This document shows positions 26,238 through 35,320 of a DNA stretch of 64,000 nucleotides, in pieces; the first letter of the stretch is position 1; each line of letters opens with the position of its first letter. The notes below the pieces were generated by a model. That model was given only the letters and a program-made list of their open reading frames with translations, did no database searches and had not been told where the DNA came from. Location: contig CAYXZD010000002.1 of NCBI GenBank assembly GCA_964469565.1, positions 186,001 to 250,000 of the forward strand. Direction: 5' to 3'. The stretch is from GCA-2720975 sp964469565. GTDB lineage: Bacteria > Planctomycetota > UBA1135 > GCA-002686595. The position numbers and the translations under genes were made by a program.

Positions 26238-28373
26238 ATGGAACCGATCGAACCCATCTCCCCACTCGACTGGGCTGTCGTCGCTGCTTATGTCATCTTC
26301 GCTCTCTGGGTTGGGGTGGCCTACTCCAAGCGTGCTGGAAAAAACGTAGACGAGTTTTTCCTTTCAGGCCGGCGCCTGCCGTGGTGGATTGCGGGCACGT
26401 CCATGGTGGCCACAACGTTTGCGAGTGACACACCACTTGTCATCACCGGCTGGGTGCGCGATTCTGGAATCTGGGAAAACTGGCAATGGTGGTGCCTCGC
26501 CGCAGGAGGCATGCTGACCGTCTTCTGGTTCGCCCGTTATTGGCGCAGGGGTGAGGTCATGACTACCGCGGAACTAGCAGAATTGCGCTACGGAGGCATC
26601 GAGGCCAAATTACTGCGTGGATTCCTTGGCTTCTATCAGGCGGCAATCACCAACACGATCATTCTGTGCTGGGTCATCTTGGCCGCAGCCAAGATCATGG
26701 ATGTTCTTTTTGATGTGGATAAGACCGCATCCGTCACAATCGCATGCCTGCTTGCCTTGGCCTACTCCATGATGGCTGGCTTTTGGGGGGTGGTGGTCAC
26801 GGATGTCGTCCAATTCGTGATGGCCATGGTGGGCTCGATCACCCTCGCGGTGTTCAGTTGGCGTGCCGTCGGAGGGGCAGGCGGTGTGCTCGACGCGGCC
26901 GCAAAGGGCAAGGGCGGGTTTACGGATCAAACCCTAGCTTTCTTCCCCGCAGCGGGCAGCGGAGCCGAGGGTGATCCGTTTTGGAGTATTGGGCTCGCCG
27001 CGGTCTGTGTGTTTATGGGCGTCCAGTGGTGGGCCAATGATCAGGTGGATGGTGGCAGCCTCGCAGTCCAGCGGATCTCGGCCGCCAAGAGCGAACGCGA
27101 CGGCATGCTGGCCTGCCTCTGGTACAACATCGCCCATTATGGTCTGAGACCCTGGCCTTGGATCATGGTGGCACTCGCCTCCCTCGTCGTCTTGCCCAAT
27201 ATCGAGGTCACATCCCCCGTTAGCGGAATGGTCACCCAGATCGAAAAGGGAGTCATCTCCATCCGAGCTTTCGACGGTGGTGAGGTTTCAAGGGTCAATG
27301 TGGCCGACAGCGCCATCGCTCCCGACTGGGGCCCCCACAGTATCGTCGTCAATTCTGCGGGAGAGCACGGAGGCCGGCCGGATGACCCGAGTGCCTCGTC
27401 TAGCGATGCCTATGTCAATGCCGGTGATCTGCTGGCCAAGTCTGACTCGGAGCGTGCCTATGTAGTGATGATGCGGCGCTTCTTGCCCACAGGCCTCCTA
27501 GGTCTCGCCATCGCCGCCCTGCTTGCAGCGTTCATGTCCACCGTCGACACACACGTCAATCTAGCCTCATCATTCTTCGTCAATGACATCTACAGGCGAT
27601 TCCTAGTTCCCTTCCGCAGACCGCGCCACTATGTGTTGGCCGCCCGCATTGCGAGCGCCGGAGTGCTGGCTATCGCTGGCTTCCTGGCCTACCAAGCTGA
27701 GTCCATCAGCAGTCTATTCAAGTTCTTTCTAGCCTTCCTCAGCGGTGTGGGTCCCATCTACATGCTGCGCTGGGCCTGGTGGCGAGTGCGGGCAGTGACT
27801 GAAATCGTTGCCATGATTTCATCAAGCCTAGCGGCCACATGGCTGACCTTTGGCGAGCAGATCGGGAGCTATTGCCAGTCACAATTCGGTTGGCAGGCCC
27901 CACTGCAGTGGGCCCATCACTCGTGGGATCTAGGCCCGCTCTCTCCCCTGGGCGAGTTGGCCCCGGCTGGGCGCCTCGTCCTTGTCGTACTGTTTTCTGG
28001 AAGCTGTTCCTTGCTCTCTATCGCACTACTTCCCAAGCCAGACCCTGCGCGACTCTTGCCATTCTACCGAAAGGTGCGTCCCATTGGTTTTTGGGGGCCC
28101 GTGCGTGATGTCGGCCGAATTCAGAACTCCTCGGATAGCCCAGTACCCGTCTTCGTGGGTGCCCTCGGGGGACTCGCCCTCGTCTATGGTCTACTCTTTG
28201 GCATCGGTGGATGGCTTCTCAATCGTAATAGTCTTGCGGTCGGCTGGTTTGGTGCGGCTGTTGTGGGCAAGGAGCTCGTGGCTTGGTCCCTGGGCCGACT
28301 GAAGCGGGACTCTCAGACAGGCCAAGATTCCGGATCGACCCCACTCACTGGCCCAAGCCCTCCCCAAACCTAG
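26238..28373 (+). CDS. Sodium:solute symporter (SSS family) with a large extramembrane insertion
   Basis: A 711-aa transporter of the LeuT-fold SSS family, using the sodium gradient to import a small organic solute. Seen: about 13 hydrophobic segments; early FFLSGRRLPWWIAGTSMVAT (compare the family's GxRxLPWW); and the diagnostic AAFMSTVDTHVNLASSFFVND segment. Between about residues 315 and 405 there is an insert whose start (VTSPVSGMVTQIEKG) and end (VNAGDLLAKSD) look like the two halves of a barrel-sandwich (biotinyl/lipoyl-like) fold. It is tightly coupled to the Rieske gene (5 bp), and convergent with the next sulfatase (4 bp between stops). The substrate cannot be inferred. Confidence 0.88.
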   Translation: MEPIEPISPLDWAVVAAYVIFALWVGVAYSKRAGKNVDEFFLSGRRLPWWIAGTSMVATTFASDTPLVITGWVRDSGIWENWQWWCLAAGGMLTVFWFARYWRRGEVMTTAELAELRYGGIEAKLLRGFLGFYQAAITNTIILCWVILAAAKIMDVLFDVDKTASVTIACLLALAYSMMAGFWGVVVTDVVQFVMAMVGSITLAVFSWRAVGGAGGVLDAAAKGKGGFTDQTLAFFPAAGSGAEGDPFWSIGLAAVCVFMGVQWWANDQVDGGSLAVQRISAAKSERDGMLACLWYNIAHYGLRPWPWIMVALASLVVLPNIEVTSPVSGMVTQIEKGVISIRAFDGGEVSRVNVADSAIAPDWGPHSIVVNSAGEHGGRPDDPSASSSDAYVNAGDLLAKSDSERAYVVMMRRFLPTGLLGLAIAALLAAFMSTVDTHVNLASSFFVNDIYRRFLVPFRRPRHYVLAARIASAGVLAIAGFLAYQAESISSLFKFFLAFLSGVGPIYMLRWAWWRVRAVTEIVAMISSSLAATWLTFGEQIGSYCQSQFGWQAPLQWAHHSWDLGPLSPLGELAPAGRLVLVVLFSGSCSLLSIALLPKPDPARLLPFYRKVRPIGFWGPVRDVGRIQNSSDSPVPVFVGALGGLALVYGLLFGIGGWLLNRNSLAVGWFGAAVVGKELVAWSLGRLKRDSQTGQDSGSTPLTGPSPPQT

Positions 28374-28377
28374 GGGT

Positions 28378-29694
28378 CTAGCTTTTGAGGATCCTGTCGA
28401 GTTCCACCCGCAAGCGACGCAGCGCAGCTTGGTGGAGGGGCGACATATTGGGATCGACTAGATCGTTGAGCTCAAAGGGGTCGAAGCGCAAGTCGTACAG
28501 CTCCCAGGTGTAAGGCTCCACAGTGCCACGACGGATAGCCTTGTAGTTCTGGCCCCGCACCGTGCGCACCTCCTTGGACTGGTAGCCGCCGTTCGGACTG
28601 AATATCTCCGAGAACAAGTACTTCCGCATGGAACCCTGACTAGGGTCGGTGAGGTAAGGCACGACACTCATGCCATCCAGCTGTTCCCTCGCATGCAGAA
28701 CATCTTGATCCACGCCCGCAAGATCGAGCACCGTGCAAAACATGTCCGTCGAATGGATCATGGCCGCGACTTCTCGCCCCGGCTGGTTGACAATGGGTCC
28801 CTCCACAATGAGAGGAACATTGACTCCCCCCTCATAAGGGGTCAACTTTGCGTGATCGGGCCTAAACGGAGAGACGCACACCTCGCGAGGCGTACCATTA
28901 TCTGCCATCAATAGGACATTGGTGCGGGCACGCTGAGTGCCCATGCCTGCCAGCATGCGCCCGATTTCAGTGTCCATGGCTTCCACCATTGCGCGGTAGA
29001 ACAAACGCGGTCTTGTGCGCGGGTTGACGTTGGGCAGGTTGTACGAATGCAGGTGCTGGGGCGGCGCATGAAATGGATCGTGGGGCGCGTGAAACGCTAC
29101 AACTGCGACCCAAGGTTCTTGCGCCGTTTCGCGCCACTTGAGGAAGTCATCGACTGTCCTCGAAGTTGCATAGTCGTGGGTTTGTGTCGACAGACCGTTT
29201 TCTACATGGGTCCAGTGGAAGTAATTCTGGGGCTTGTAGAGGTTTGTCTCCGTGCCGGCGAAGTGACTCCATCCTGCTGCGTTGGGGGCAGCAGGCCCGC
29301 CAACCGTCTCGTTGCCCAAGTGCCATTTTCCAAAGAAGGCATCTGCGGTGGGTGTGGGCGCGTAAGCATCAAGCGCTTCAGGGAGGGTCGTCTCATCCAA
29401 GCTCATGGCCCACCCACCAGGCTTGACGATGACTCCTAGGCCTGTGCGAAAGCCATAGCGCCCCGTCTGCAGGTGGGCCCGGGTGGGAGAACAGACCGGG
29501 TTCGCCCATGCGTTTCGGAACAGGATGCCGTTTTGAGCGAGCGCATCGATGTTGGGGGTCGGGGCCGTGACTGGGCCCTCTTGATACGCCCCGACGATGT
29601 CCACTCCGAGGTCATCGGTCAAGATGAACAAGACGTTGTCCTGGGCCCCGAGTGGGGCGCTCAGCAACAATAGGGTGGAAAGCAAGCGGTGCAT
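28378..29694 (-). CDS. Secreted sulfatase
   Basis: A 438-aa type I sulfatase with a clear signal peptide (1-17, cut near GAQ). Seen: metal site FILTDDLGVDIVGAY; formylglycine motif CSPTRAHLQTG with Cys68; FGKWHLGNE; and MADNGTPREV for the remaining metal ligands. It is shorter than the other sulfatase in this window and differs enough to act on a different sulfated substrate. It is monocistronic; mraZ lies 127 bp upstream on the same strand and might be read through into it. Confidence 0.92.
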   Translation of the reverse strand: MHRLLSTLLLLSAPLGAQDNVLFILTDDLGVDIVGAYQEGPVTAPTPNIDALAQNGILFRNAWANPVCSPTRAHLQTGRYGFRTGLGVIVKPGGWAMSLDETTLPEALDAYAPTPTADAFFGKWHLGNETVGGPAAPNAAGWSHFAGTETNLYKPQNYFHWTHVENGLSTQTHDYATSRTVDDFLKWRETAQEPWVAVVAFHAPHDPFHAPPQHLHSYNLPNVNPRTRPRLFYRAMVEAMDTEIGRMLAGMGTQRARTNVLLMADNGTPREVCVSPFRPDHAKLTPYEGGVNVPLIVEGPIVNQPGREVAAMIHSTDMFCTVLDLAGVDQDVLHAREQLDGMSVVPYLTDPSQGSMRKYLFSEIFSPNGGYQSKEVRTVRGQNYKAIRRGTVEPYTWELYDLRFDPFELNDLVDPNMSPLHQAALRRLRVELDRILKS

Positions 29695-29821
29695 GATCTG
29701 ATTGGCCTAGGACCCCCGATAGGGCTCGGGCAAGATACGAAGTATGGTTAGTCCATCACAGGAGCAACATTCCCGCAATTGGCGGAAAAAACTACCGGTG
29801 AGAATTTTGCCTAGGAATCCC

Positions 29822-30331
29822 CTATTGCGCGACGACTGGTTCAGAATGGGACGGGTGGGCCCCCATGAGGCTGTCGACGCCTTCGCTGAAGTCTGCCAGG
29901 GCTTCCTCTCCAAAGGCCGCCCATCGATCCGGGTGCCAGATTCGCAGATCGCCAAAATTGCCCACGACGATAAGTTCCTTGCGCCCAGCCTGCCGACGGT
30001 CGATTCCTGCCCTCTCTAGCAAGGGATCTGGAACCCGCACGCGGCCCATCTTGTCGCAGCGTACCGGGGATGAGTTTGCCGCTAGGAACAACAGGGTGCG
30101 TCGATTGCGGGCACTTAGCCCCACCCCGTGCCGCAAACCATCCACGAAGGCTTCCCAGAGGGCCCGCTCTCGAAGGCAGATACTTCCGTCGGGCTCGAAG
30201 TTGGCCATCAAGCGAAAGTCGCTACGGCGCACATTGAGCTCATCTCGTAACCCCAAAGGCAACTGCAGGCGCCCCTCACCATCGAGGGTTGCCTGATATT
30301 GACCGATGAAATGGTGTTGATGGAGATCCAT
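29822..30331 (-). CDS. mraZ: Transcriptional regulator MraZ
   Basis: A 169-aa protein with two SpoVT-AbrB-like halves: GQYQATLDGEGRLQLPLGLRDEL split here as GQYQATLDGEG and RLQLPLGLRDEL (residues about 10-32), and CDKMGRVRVPDPLLERAG (about 92-110). In most bacteria MraZ is encoded first in the division and cell-wall cluster, forms a ring and represses its own operon. Here neither rsmH nor ftsL/ftsI follows: a sulfatase does. ATG 30331 is chosen over TTG 30355. Upstream on the same strand are TGGGN-type repeats with 5-bp spacers, the arrangement MraZ is known to bind, so self-regulation appears retained. Confidence 0.9.
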   Translation of the reverse strand: MDLHQHHFIGQYQATLDGEGRLQLPLGLRDELNVRRSDFRLMANFEPDGSICLRERALWEAFVDGLRHGVGLSARNRRTLLFLAANSSPVRCDKMGRVRVPDPLLERAGIDRRQAGRKELIVVGNFGDLRIWHPDRWAAFGEEALADFSEGVDSLMGAHPSHSEPVVAQ

Positions 30332-30414
30332 AGGGGCAGAAACCAAAGGGGCCAAGCAGGTTACCCAAATATCTCCGAATTGGGACCCGTTTCTGTGGCA
30401 AATAAAGACAGATC

Positions 30415-30480
30415 ACCCGAGAAGCCCCAAATCTACAGACTTATGCACGCATTATCCACAATTGCACCCATGGAGCCCCA
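30415..30480 (-). promoter_or_regulatory. Putative MraZ operator repeats
   Basis: Read on the minus strand toward mraZ: TGGGG-N5-TGGGT-N5-TGTGG at 30480-30456, then TGGGG-N5-CGGGT at 30429-30415. MraZ of E. coli binds direct repeats TGGGN separated by 5 nt. The 10-bp periodicity is exact in both clusters. The third unit of the first cluster (TGTGG) is also part of a DnaA-box-like sequence. Confidence 0.6.
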
Positions 30481-30580
30481 AGTCGAATAGCGACCCAGTA
30501 CCACCTCCTGAGAGGGCTAGGCCGAACTTTTGTGCAGAGAATCCCCCACGGGCACTCGTCAACCCACGGGATTCTCCACA
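30441..30580. promoter_or_regulatory. Cluster of DnaA-box-like 9-mers
   Basis: TTATCCACA at 30452-30460 is a perfect consensus DnaA box; TTATGCACG at 30441-30449 and TTCTCCACA at 30572-30580 have one mismatch each. The first and third sit in a repeated ATT-M-TCCACAATT context 120 bp apart. The region between mraZ and the AraC gene is relatively AT-rich. Whether this is a replication origin, a DnaA-regulated promoter or coincidence cannot be decided here. Confidence 0.4.
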
Positions 30581-30642
30581 ATTCTCGTGATCCTAGGCGG
30601 AACGATTGCCCGATCTGCCACAAGCTTGCTAGGATGCAAAAC

Positions 30643-31542
30643 ATGTCATCAAAGATCCCCCTTCCCCATAGCTCTCAATCACCATTCCAACACACATTCC
30701 CTGCTTGGGGGGTCGATCTGAAGGAAAGCCACCATGCAGACAACTGGAGCATGGCCCCCACGAGCCACGACTTCCTCAAGCTGGTGTTTGTCACTGGAGG
30801 ACAGGGGTTCATGAATTGTGCGGACCGGGACCAACACCCGTTCGCGAAGGGCAACCTTCTGGTGATTCCCCCGGGTCTAAACCACGCCCTCGTGGACAGC
30901 CCCTCGACCCCGACCCAGATCTATGTACTGAGCATACAGCTGCAGGTCCTGTCAGTGGCTGCCCTCGACTTGGCCTGCCTCCCAGAGGGGGTCCTGACAC
31001 TAGATGCCGAGCAGACCACCAAGCTTGAGAAAACCCTGCGACGTATTCTCTTTGAACAGGGCCTAGCCACTCCCCAGACGGGCGCCCGAATCATTGGCCT
31101 GACTCTGCGGCTTCTCACTGAGCTTTCCTACCTCAAGCCGACAGCCGAAACCCTTGCAGACCCAACAAATGTGCCGCGCTGGCCTGTCCAAGATCCAGCC
31201 CGGCTCGACGCAACGGCTCGAGTTCGCTCGTACGTTCAAGATCTGGACGAGCATTTCTTCGAAGCGACCGACCTTGACGACGCCTCAGCCCGCCTGAGCC
31301 TCAGCCGCCGACGTTTCACCCAGTTGTTCCGTCAAGTGACCGGCTCGTCATGGCTTGTTTATGTACGGCGCTTGCGCGTATCCCATGCCCGCCGATTGAT
31401 GGCCCAGACGAACCGCACGGTCCTCTCCGTGGCATTCGAGTGTGGCTTTGAGGACCTGTCCACGTTTTATCGGACCTTCAAACGCGAAGTGGGTGTCAGC
31501 CCAAACACATGGCGTGAGCAGCACGGAACCGGCAAACCATAA
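30643..31542 (+). CDS. AraC-family transcriptional regulator
   Basis: A 299-aa regulator: an N-terminal cupin-like sensing domain (about 10-140, with KGNLLVIPPGLNHALVD, a typical AraC barrel strand) and a C-terminal double helix-turn-helix (about 195-295, LSRRRFTQLFRQVTGSSW and VAFECGFEDLSTFYRTFKRE). It likely responds to a small molecule such as a sugar. Start: AGGA at 30631-30634 lies 8 nt before ATG 30643, favouring this over the in-frame ATG at 30634 or farther upstream frames. It is divergent from mraZ; targets may be the neighbouring acyltransferase gene or genes elsewhere. Confidence 0.88.
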   Translation: MSSKIPLPHSSQSPFQHTFPAWGVDLKESHHADNWSMAPTSHDFLKLVFVTGGQGFMNCADRDQHPFAKGNLLVIPPGLNHALVDSPSTPTQIYVLSIQLQVLSVAALDLACLPEGVLTLDAEQTTKLEKTLRRILFEQGLATPQTGARIIGLTLRLLTELSYLKPTAETLADPTNVPRWPVQDPARLDATARVRSYVQDLDEHFFEATDLDDASARLSLSRRRFTQLFRQVTGSSWLVYVRRLRVSHARRLMAQTNRTVLSVAFECGFEDLSTFYRTFKREVGVSPNTWREQHGTGKP

Positions 31543-31632
31543 CTTGCCCCTTCCCAGCAGCGCCGCCCCGCTGAGCCCCTTGCCCAGAGTTCTGGTCTTG
31601 GGATCTGGTTCTGGCACCGCCGCAGGACGACA

Positions 31633-32931
31633 ATGCCCCCAATGGAAGCCCCTGGCCTCATCCGATTGATCGCAGACTTTTACGCGCGTGTCTGGCACCG
31701 GGTTCACGTGGTCGGCGAACAGCTACCATCCAAGGTACCCGTCATCGTCGTGGGGAATCACACTTCTGGAGTCATGGATGGCGCAGTGGTGTACCGCTGG
31801 TCCTCACGACCCCTGCGCATCCTCATCAAGTACTCCATACTGAAGACGCCTGGCCTCGGGACAATTGCCCGGCTAGCCGGTTCAATTCCAGTGTATCGAG
31901 CCAAGGACAGGGTTCCCGCGGACAAGAACAACAACGAGGCCTTTTCTGCTGTGCGTCGGGCCCTCACCGCCGGTGAGGGTCTACTCCTCTTTCCCGAGGG
32001 AGAAAGCCAAACGGCTTGCCGGCTGCGTACCCCACTGCGGTCGGGCACTGCACGCATGGCTCTCGACGCGGAAAGCGAACACGGATGGCAACTGGGCCTG
32101 CGGATCGTACCCGTTGGCATTCACTACACTGCACGCGATGTGTATCGCAGTCGTGTCGACCTTCGCGTGGGCAAGAGCTTTTCCTTAGATGGCTATCGCC
32201 AATCCTATGCGGACGACCCACGCGCAGCCGTGCGAAAGCTCACGGCGGAAATCGCCGATCGTTTGGCAGGGGTCTCACTGCAGGTTTATGATGACAATGA
32301 TCTTCCCATCATTGATCTTGCGCGGCGTTGTTGGCACACGGCTGACGGGTCCCATCACGGCCGACTGCAAGCTCTCGCATCAGGGATTCAACAAGAACGC
32401 GAGCGGGATTCCGAGGCAGCTGAAGCTCTCATAGAGCGTGCAAGCGTCCTCAGCCAGCACCTCGCTGAGCACAATGTGGACCCCATTTTCGCCTCGACTG
32501 AGCCCCCTGCGTCCGAGCGCACCGGATCTGCCCTAGCGATCATTCCCTTTACCTGTGCACGGCTGTTCTGGGGCCTGCCAGCTCGCATCGCTGCGTTCCT
32601 TGCGCGCAAGAGTGGCCTGCCCGACGACAAGATCGTTACGGGTACAGTCTTATTGTCCCTACCCATAGGACTGCTTTACAACGGACTCCTCGTTGGGGGA
32701 GCCTGGTCCTACCTAGGCGGGGCGTACGCCGGTGCGCTCGCCGCGGTTTCGCTTTTTTCCCTTCAGGGTTCGATGGCCGCTTCCGACTCGGTTCGCGCCT
32801 ACAAAGGAAGGCGGTCTGCCCACACGGCCGGATTGGCAGATTCGCCCAGCACTCTACCTCTCACTCGTGAGTTTCATGCCGTGTACGCAGAACTCGATCG
32901 CCTAGCCCGGCAGGGAACTGCTGACAAATAG
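31633..32931 (+). CDS. PlsC-type glycerophospholipid acyltransferase
   Basis: A 432-aa protein with a PlsC acyltransferase domain in the first 210 residues: the catalytic NHTSGVMDG (His-X5-Asp, as in some GPAT-like members rather than the commoner HX4D) and the substrate-binding LFPEGESQT. The remaining half has a mostly charged helical segment (about 225-285) and then two or three hydrophobic segments (about 290-385). Enzymes of this group acylate glycerol-3-phosphate or lysophosphatidate during membrane lipid synthesis, at the inner membrane face. It begins 90 bp after the AraC gene and ends 10 bp before the flavin oxidoreductase. Confidence 0.82.
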   Translation: MPPMEAPGLIRLIADFYARVWHRVHVVGEQLPSKVPVIVVGNHTSGVMDGAVVYRWSSRPLRILIKYSILKTPGLGTIARLAGSIPVYRAKDRVPADKNNNEAFSAVRRALTAGEGLLLFPEGESQTACRLRTPLRSGTARMALDAESEHGWQLGLRIVPVGIHYTARDVYRSRVDLRVGKSFSLDGYRQSYADDPRAAVRKLTAEIADRLAGVSLQVYDDNDLPIIDLARRCWHTADGSHHGRLQALASGIQQERERDSEAAEALIERASVLSQHLAEHNVDPIFASTEPPASERTGSALAIIPFTCARLFWGLPARIAAFLARKSGLPDDKIVTGTVLLSLPIGLLYNGLLVGGAWSYLGGAYAGALAAVSLFSLQGSMAASDSVRAYKGRRSAHTAGLADSPSTLPLTREFHAVYAELDRLARQGTADK

Positions 32932-32941
32932 CCACAGCACA

Positions 32942-34402
32942 ATGGAATTCAAGACCCCCGGCCACTTCCGCGATGCGGAGGCACTCCAGGCGCATCTATC
33001 CGCAATGCAGTGCGACATTACCGTCGACTCGACGGTCTTGGGGTCAGATGGGCCCTTAGGACAGACGCTCGACATTGGCAGCATGACGCTGGGCAATCGC
33101 TTTGCAATCCACCCCATGGAAGGTTGGGACTGCAGCACGGAGGGTGAGCCCAGCGAGGCCACGCTGCGCCGCTGGAATGGATTTGGGCAGTCCACGGCCA
33201 AGATGATTTGGGGGGGGGAGGCGTTCGCAGTTGTACCCGAGGGACGAGCGAATCCCAATCAACTACACAACTCGCCGAATTCCGACGTGGCGCGATCCCT
33301 CGCAAGCTTGCTCGACCAAGTTCACGCCGGCCACCAACAAATGGGCGCAAAGATTGACGATCTATGCGTTGGCCTCCAGCTAACCCATTCGGGCCGCTTC
33401 GCACGCCCGCACGGAGTAGCAGCCCCCAAACTGGTCGAACGCAACCTCGCACTTGATAGGCACCAAGGGATCGAACCCGACCTGCCCCTTCTTACGGATG
33501 GTGAACTCGAAGCCATTGGCGAGAGCTACGTAGAATCTGCACGCCTCGCAATGGAAGCAGGCTTTCACTTCGTCGATGTGAAGGCCTGTCACGGCTATCT
33601 GATGCACGAATTGCTTGGAGCGCGCACGCGCACCGGTCCCTATGGCGGCGACCTGACTGGGCGGACGCGACTGTTCAAGCGAATCCTCGATGGCATCCGA
33701 AGCGAGTGCAAGGGCTTGATCATTGGTAGTCGCGTTTCGATTGCAGAAGTCTTCCCCCATGTCGCCAGCCCGCCCAAAGGGTACGGACAACCGACTGGGT
33801 GGGACGAGGAATTGCCCTACCCCCATGGAATAGGGATCGACGCAAACGACCCTCGGCGCATCGACCTAGGCGAGTCTTTCGAGTTGCTGGGCCTCTTGCG
33901 CTCGTGGGATGTGCGGCTCGTGAGTCTGACCCTCGGCTCCCCCTACACCACCCCCCATCTCCAAAGGCCCGCAGCTTATCCACCAAGCGACGGGTACAAA
34001 GCCCCGCGCGACCCACTGCTCGAAGTGGCAGAGCACGTGCATGTAGTCCGTGCCTGCAAGGCGGCCTATCCCGACATCGTCTTTGCGGGAACGGGCTACA
34101 CCTACTTGATGGAGTTCCTTGCCAACGTCGGCCAGCACGAAGTTCGCGAGGGGCACGTCGACCTTGTTGGCCTGGGCCGCATGGCACTCATCTACCCACA
34201 GATGCCAGCCCACATCCTGAGCGGAACGCCCCTAGAGCGGCGCAAGGTCTGTCGGACCTTTTCAGACTGTACGAGCGGCCCCCGGCTTGGCTTTCCCAGC
34301 GGGTGCTACCCACTCGACCCCTACTACAAGGGCACGGTCGCTGCACAGGGTCTCAAGACTGCTAAGGGCAACCTCAAGGGGGCCAAGGGCTGGGCGCACT
34401 AG
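32942..34402 (+). CDS. NADH:flavin oxidoreductase (old yellow enzyme family)
   Basis: A 486-aa FMN-binding TIM-barrel oxidoreductase. Seen: MTLGNRFAIHPMEGWD at the first strand; GLQLTHSGRFARPHG; VDVKACHGYLMHELL (substrate-binding segment); RTGPYGGDLTGRTRLF; and a late VDLVGLGRMALIYPQMP for FMN phosphate. It is longer than typical single-domain OYE (about 350-400 aa). The C-terminal extension carries a Cys pattern (CRTFSDC, then GCYPLDPYY) that could bind a metal or cluster but differs from the classic 4Fe-4S motif of dienoyl-CoA reductases. It reduces activated double bonds using NAD(P)H; the substrate is unknown. Confidence 0.85.
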   Translation: MEFKTPGHFRDAEALQAHLSAMQCDITVDSTVLGSDGPLGQTLDIGSMTLGNRFAIHPMEGWDCSTEGEPSEATLRRWNGFGQSTAKMIWGGEAFAVVPEGRANPNQLHNSPNSDVARSLASLLDQVHAGHQQMGAKIDDLCVGLQLTHSGRFARPHGVAAPKLVERNLALDRHQGIEPDLPLLTDGELEAIGESYVESARLAMEAGFHFVDVKACHGYLMHELLGARTRTGPYGGDLTGRTRLFKRILDGIRSECKGLIIGSRVSIAEVFPHVASPPKGYGQPTGWDEELPYPHGIGIDANDPRRIDLGESFELLGLLRSWDVRLVSLTLGSPYTTPHLQRPAAYPPSDGYKAPRDPLLEVAEHVHVVRACKAAYPDIVFAGTGYTYLMEFLANVGQHEVREGHVDLVGLGRMALIYPQMPAHILSGTPLERRKVCRTFSDCTSGPRLGFPSGCYPLDPYYKGTVAAQGLKTAKGNLKGAKGWAH

Positions 34403-34546
34403 CCTTAGTGCGCAGGCTGGCCTCCTTGGGAAGGCCGCGAATCCCGGGCCCTTAGGTCACCGAGACGATCTGCCGATTGTAATGGACAAGGGCTAGCCAA
34501 AAGCCCACGCTGCCGTCGGTTCAGCCCACCCAGCCCTTCGACTACC

Positions 34547-35320
34547 ATGAAACACACGCTCACCCTCGCGGGACTCACCCTCGCCCTCTGCGCTTGCTCG
34601 ACCCCCACCATCAGCGGCGGAGCCCGCATGGCCTCGATGAACATCAAGGGAGAACTGCGCGCCCTCGGCGCCGTGGGAGGTGCGAGTACCCAACTCGGTG
34701 ACCTCGGTTTAGATGCTCACGAAGGTGCTGGTGGTGGGCATGTCGATCTCAAGTGGGGCTCCCCGCATTTGAGCATCTCTAGCCAAGGCGCCGCCTACAA
34801 CGGGTCAGGTATCTTGGACTCCAGCGTGACTCTCGATGGGCAGACCTTCCCAGTCAACACGCCTGTCAACTCCCGCATGGACATGAACACGCACTCCATG
34901 CTCCTGACCTTTGACATCCTTCCGAGTGACCTAGCTGAACTTGGCTTTGGGTTCGGCGTCAGTGCCATCGACTTCCTTCTCGCGCTTGAGGATCCCGCTA
35001 CTGAGATTGAAATCATCGGTGCAAGCACAATTCCAATTCCTGTCCTCGGCGTACAGGGCATGATGTGGGCAGGGCCTATCACACTGCATGGGCGCATAGC
35101 CGGAATGTCCATCAGTGTTCCCGAGGGCGAGATGATGATGCTCGACTACGACTTCTCCGGTCGCTACGGCATCGTGGGGGGCACAAACAATCTAGGAGTC
35201 TCCCTAACCCTAGGCTGGCGCGAAACTAGCCTTGACCTGCAGTACGACGACGCTGGCGACAGTATCGATCTCGACTTTACCAATGGTGGCCCCTACGTGG
35301 GCTTGCACGTCGCATTCTAA
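34547..35320 (+). CDS. Hypothetical lipoprotein, beta-rich
   Basis: A 257-aa protein with a lipoprotein leader: MKHTLTLAGLTLALCAC, lipobox ALCAC, so lipidation is likely at Cys15 or Cys17. The rest is Gly-rich with alternating polar/hydrophobic strands and an ending GGPYVGLHVAF, with a terminal aromatic as in outer-membrane beta-barrels. I do not recognise a family. It may be a small outer-membrane or surface beta protein. Its stop codon overlaps the convergent Nramp-like gene by 4 nt. Confidence 0.65.
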   Translation: MKHTLTLAGLTLALCACSTPTISGGARMASMNIKGELRALGAVGGASTQLGDLGLDAHEGAGGGHVDLKWGSPHLSISSQGAAYNGSGILDSSVTLDGQTFPVNTPVNSRMDMNTHSMLLTFDILPSDLAELGFGFGVSAIDFLLALEDPATEIEIIGASTIPIPVLGVQGMMWAGPITLHGRIAGMSISVPEGEMMMLDYDFSGRYGIVGGTNNLGVSLTLGWRETSLDLQYDDAGDSIDLDFTNGGPYVGLHVAF

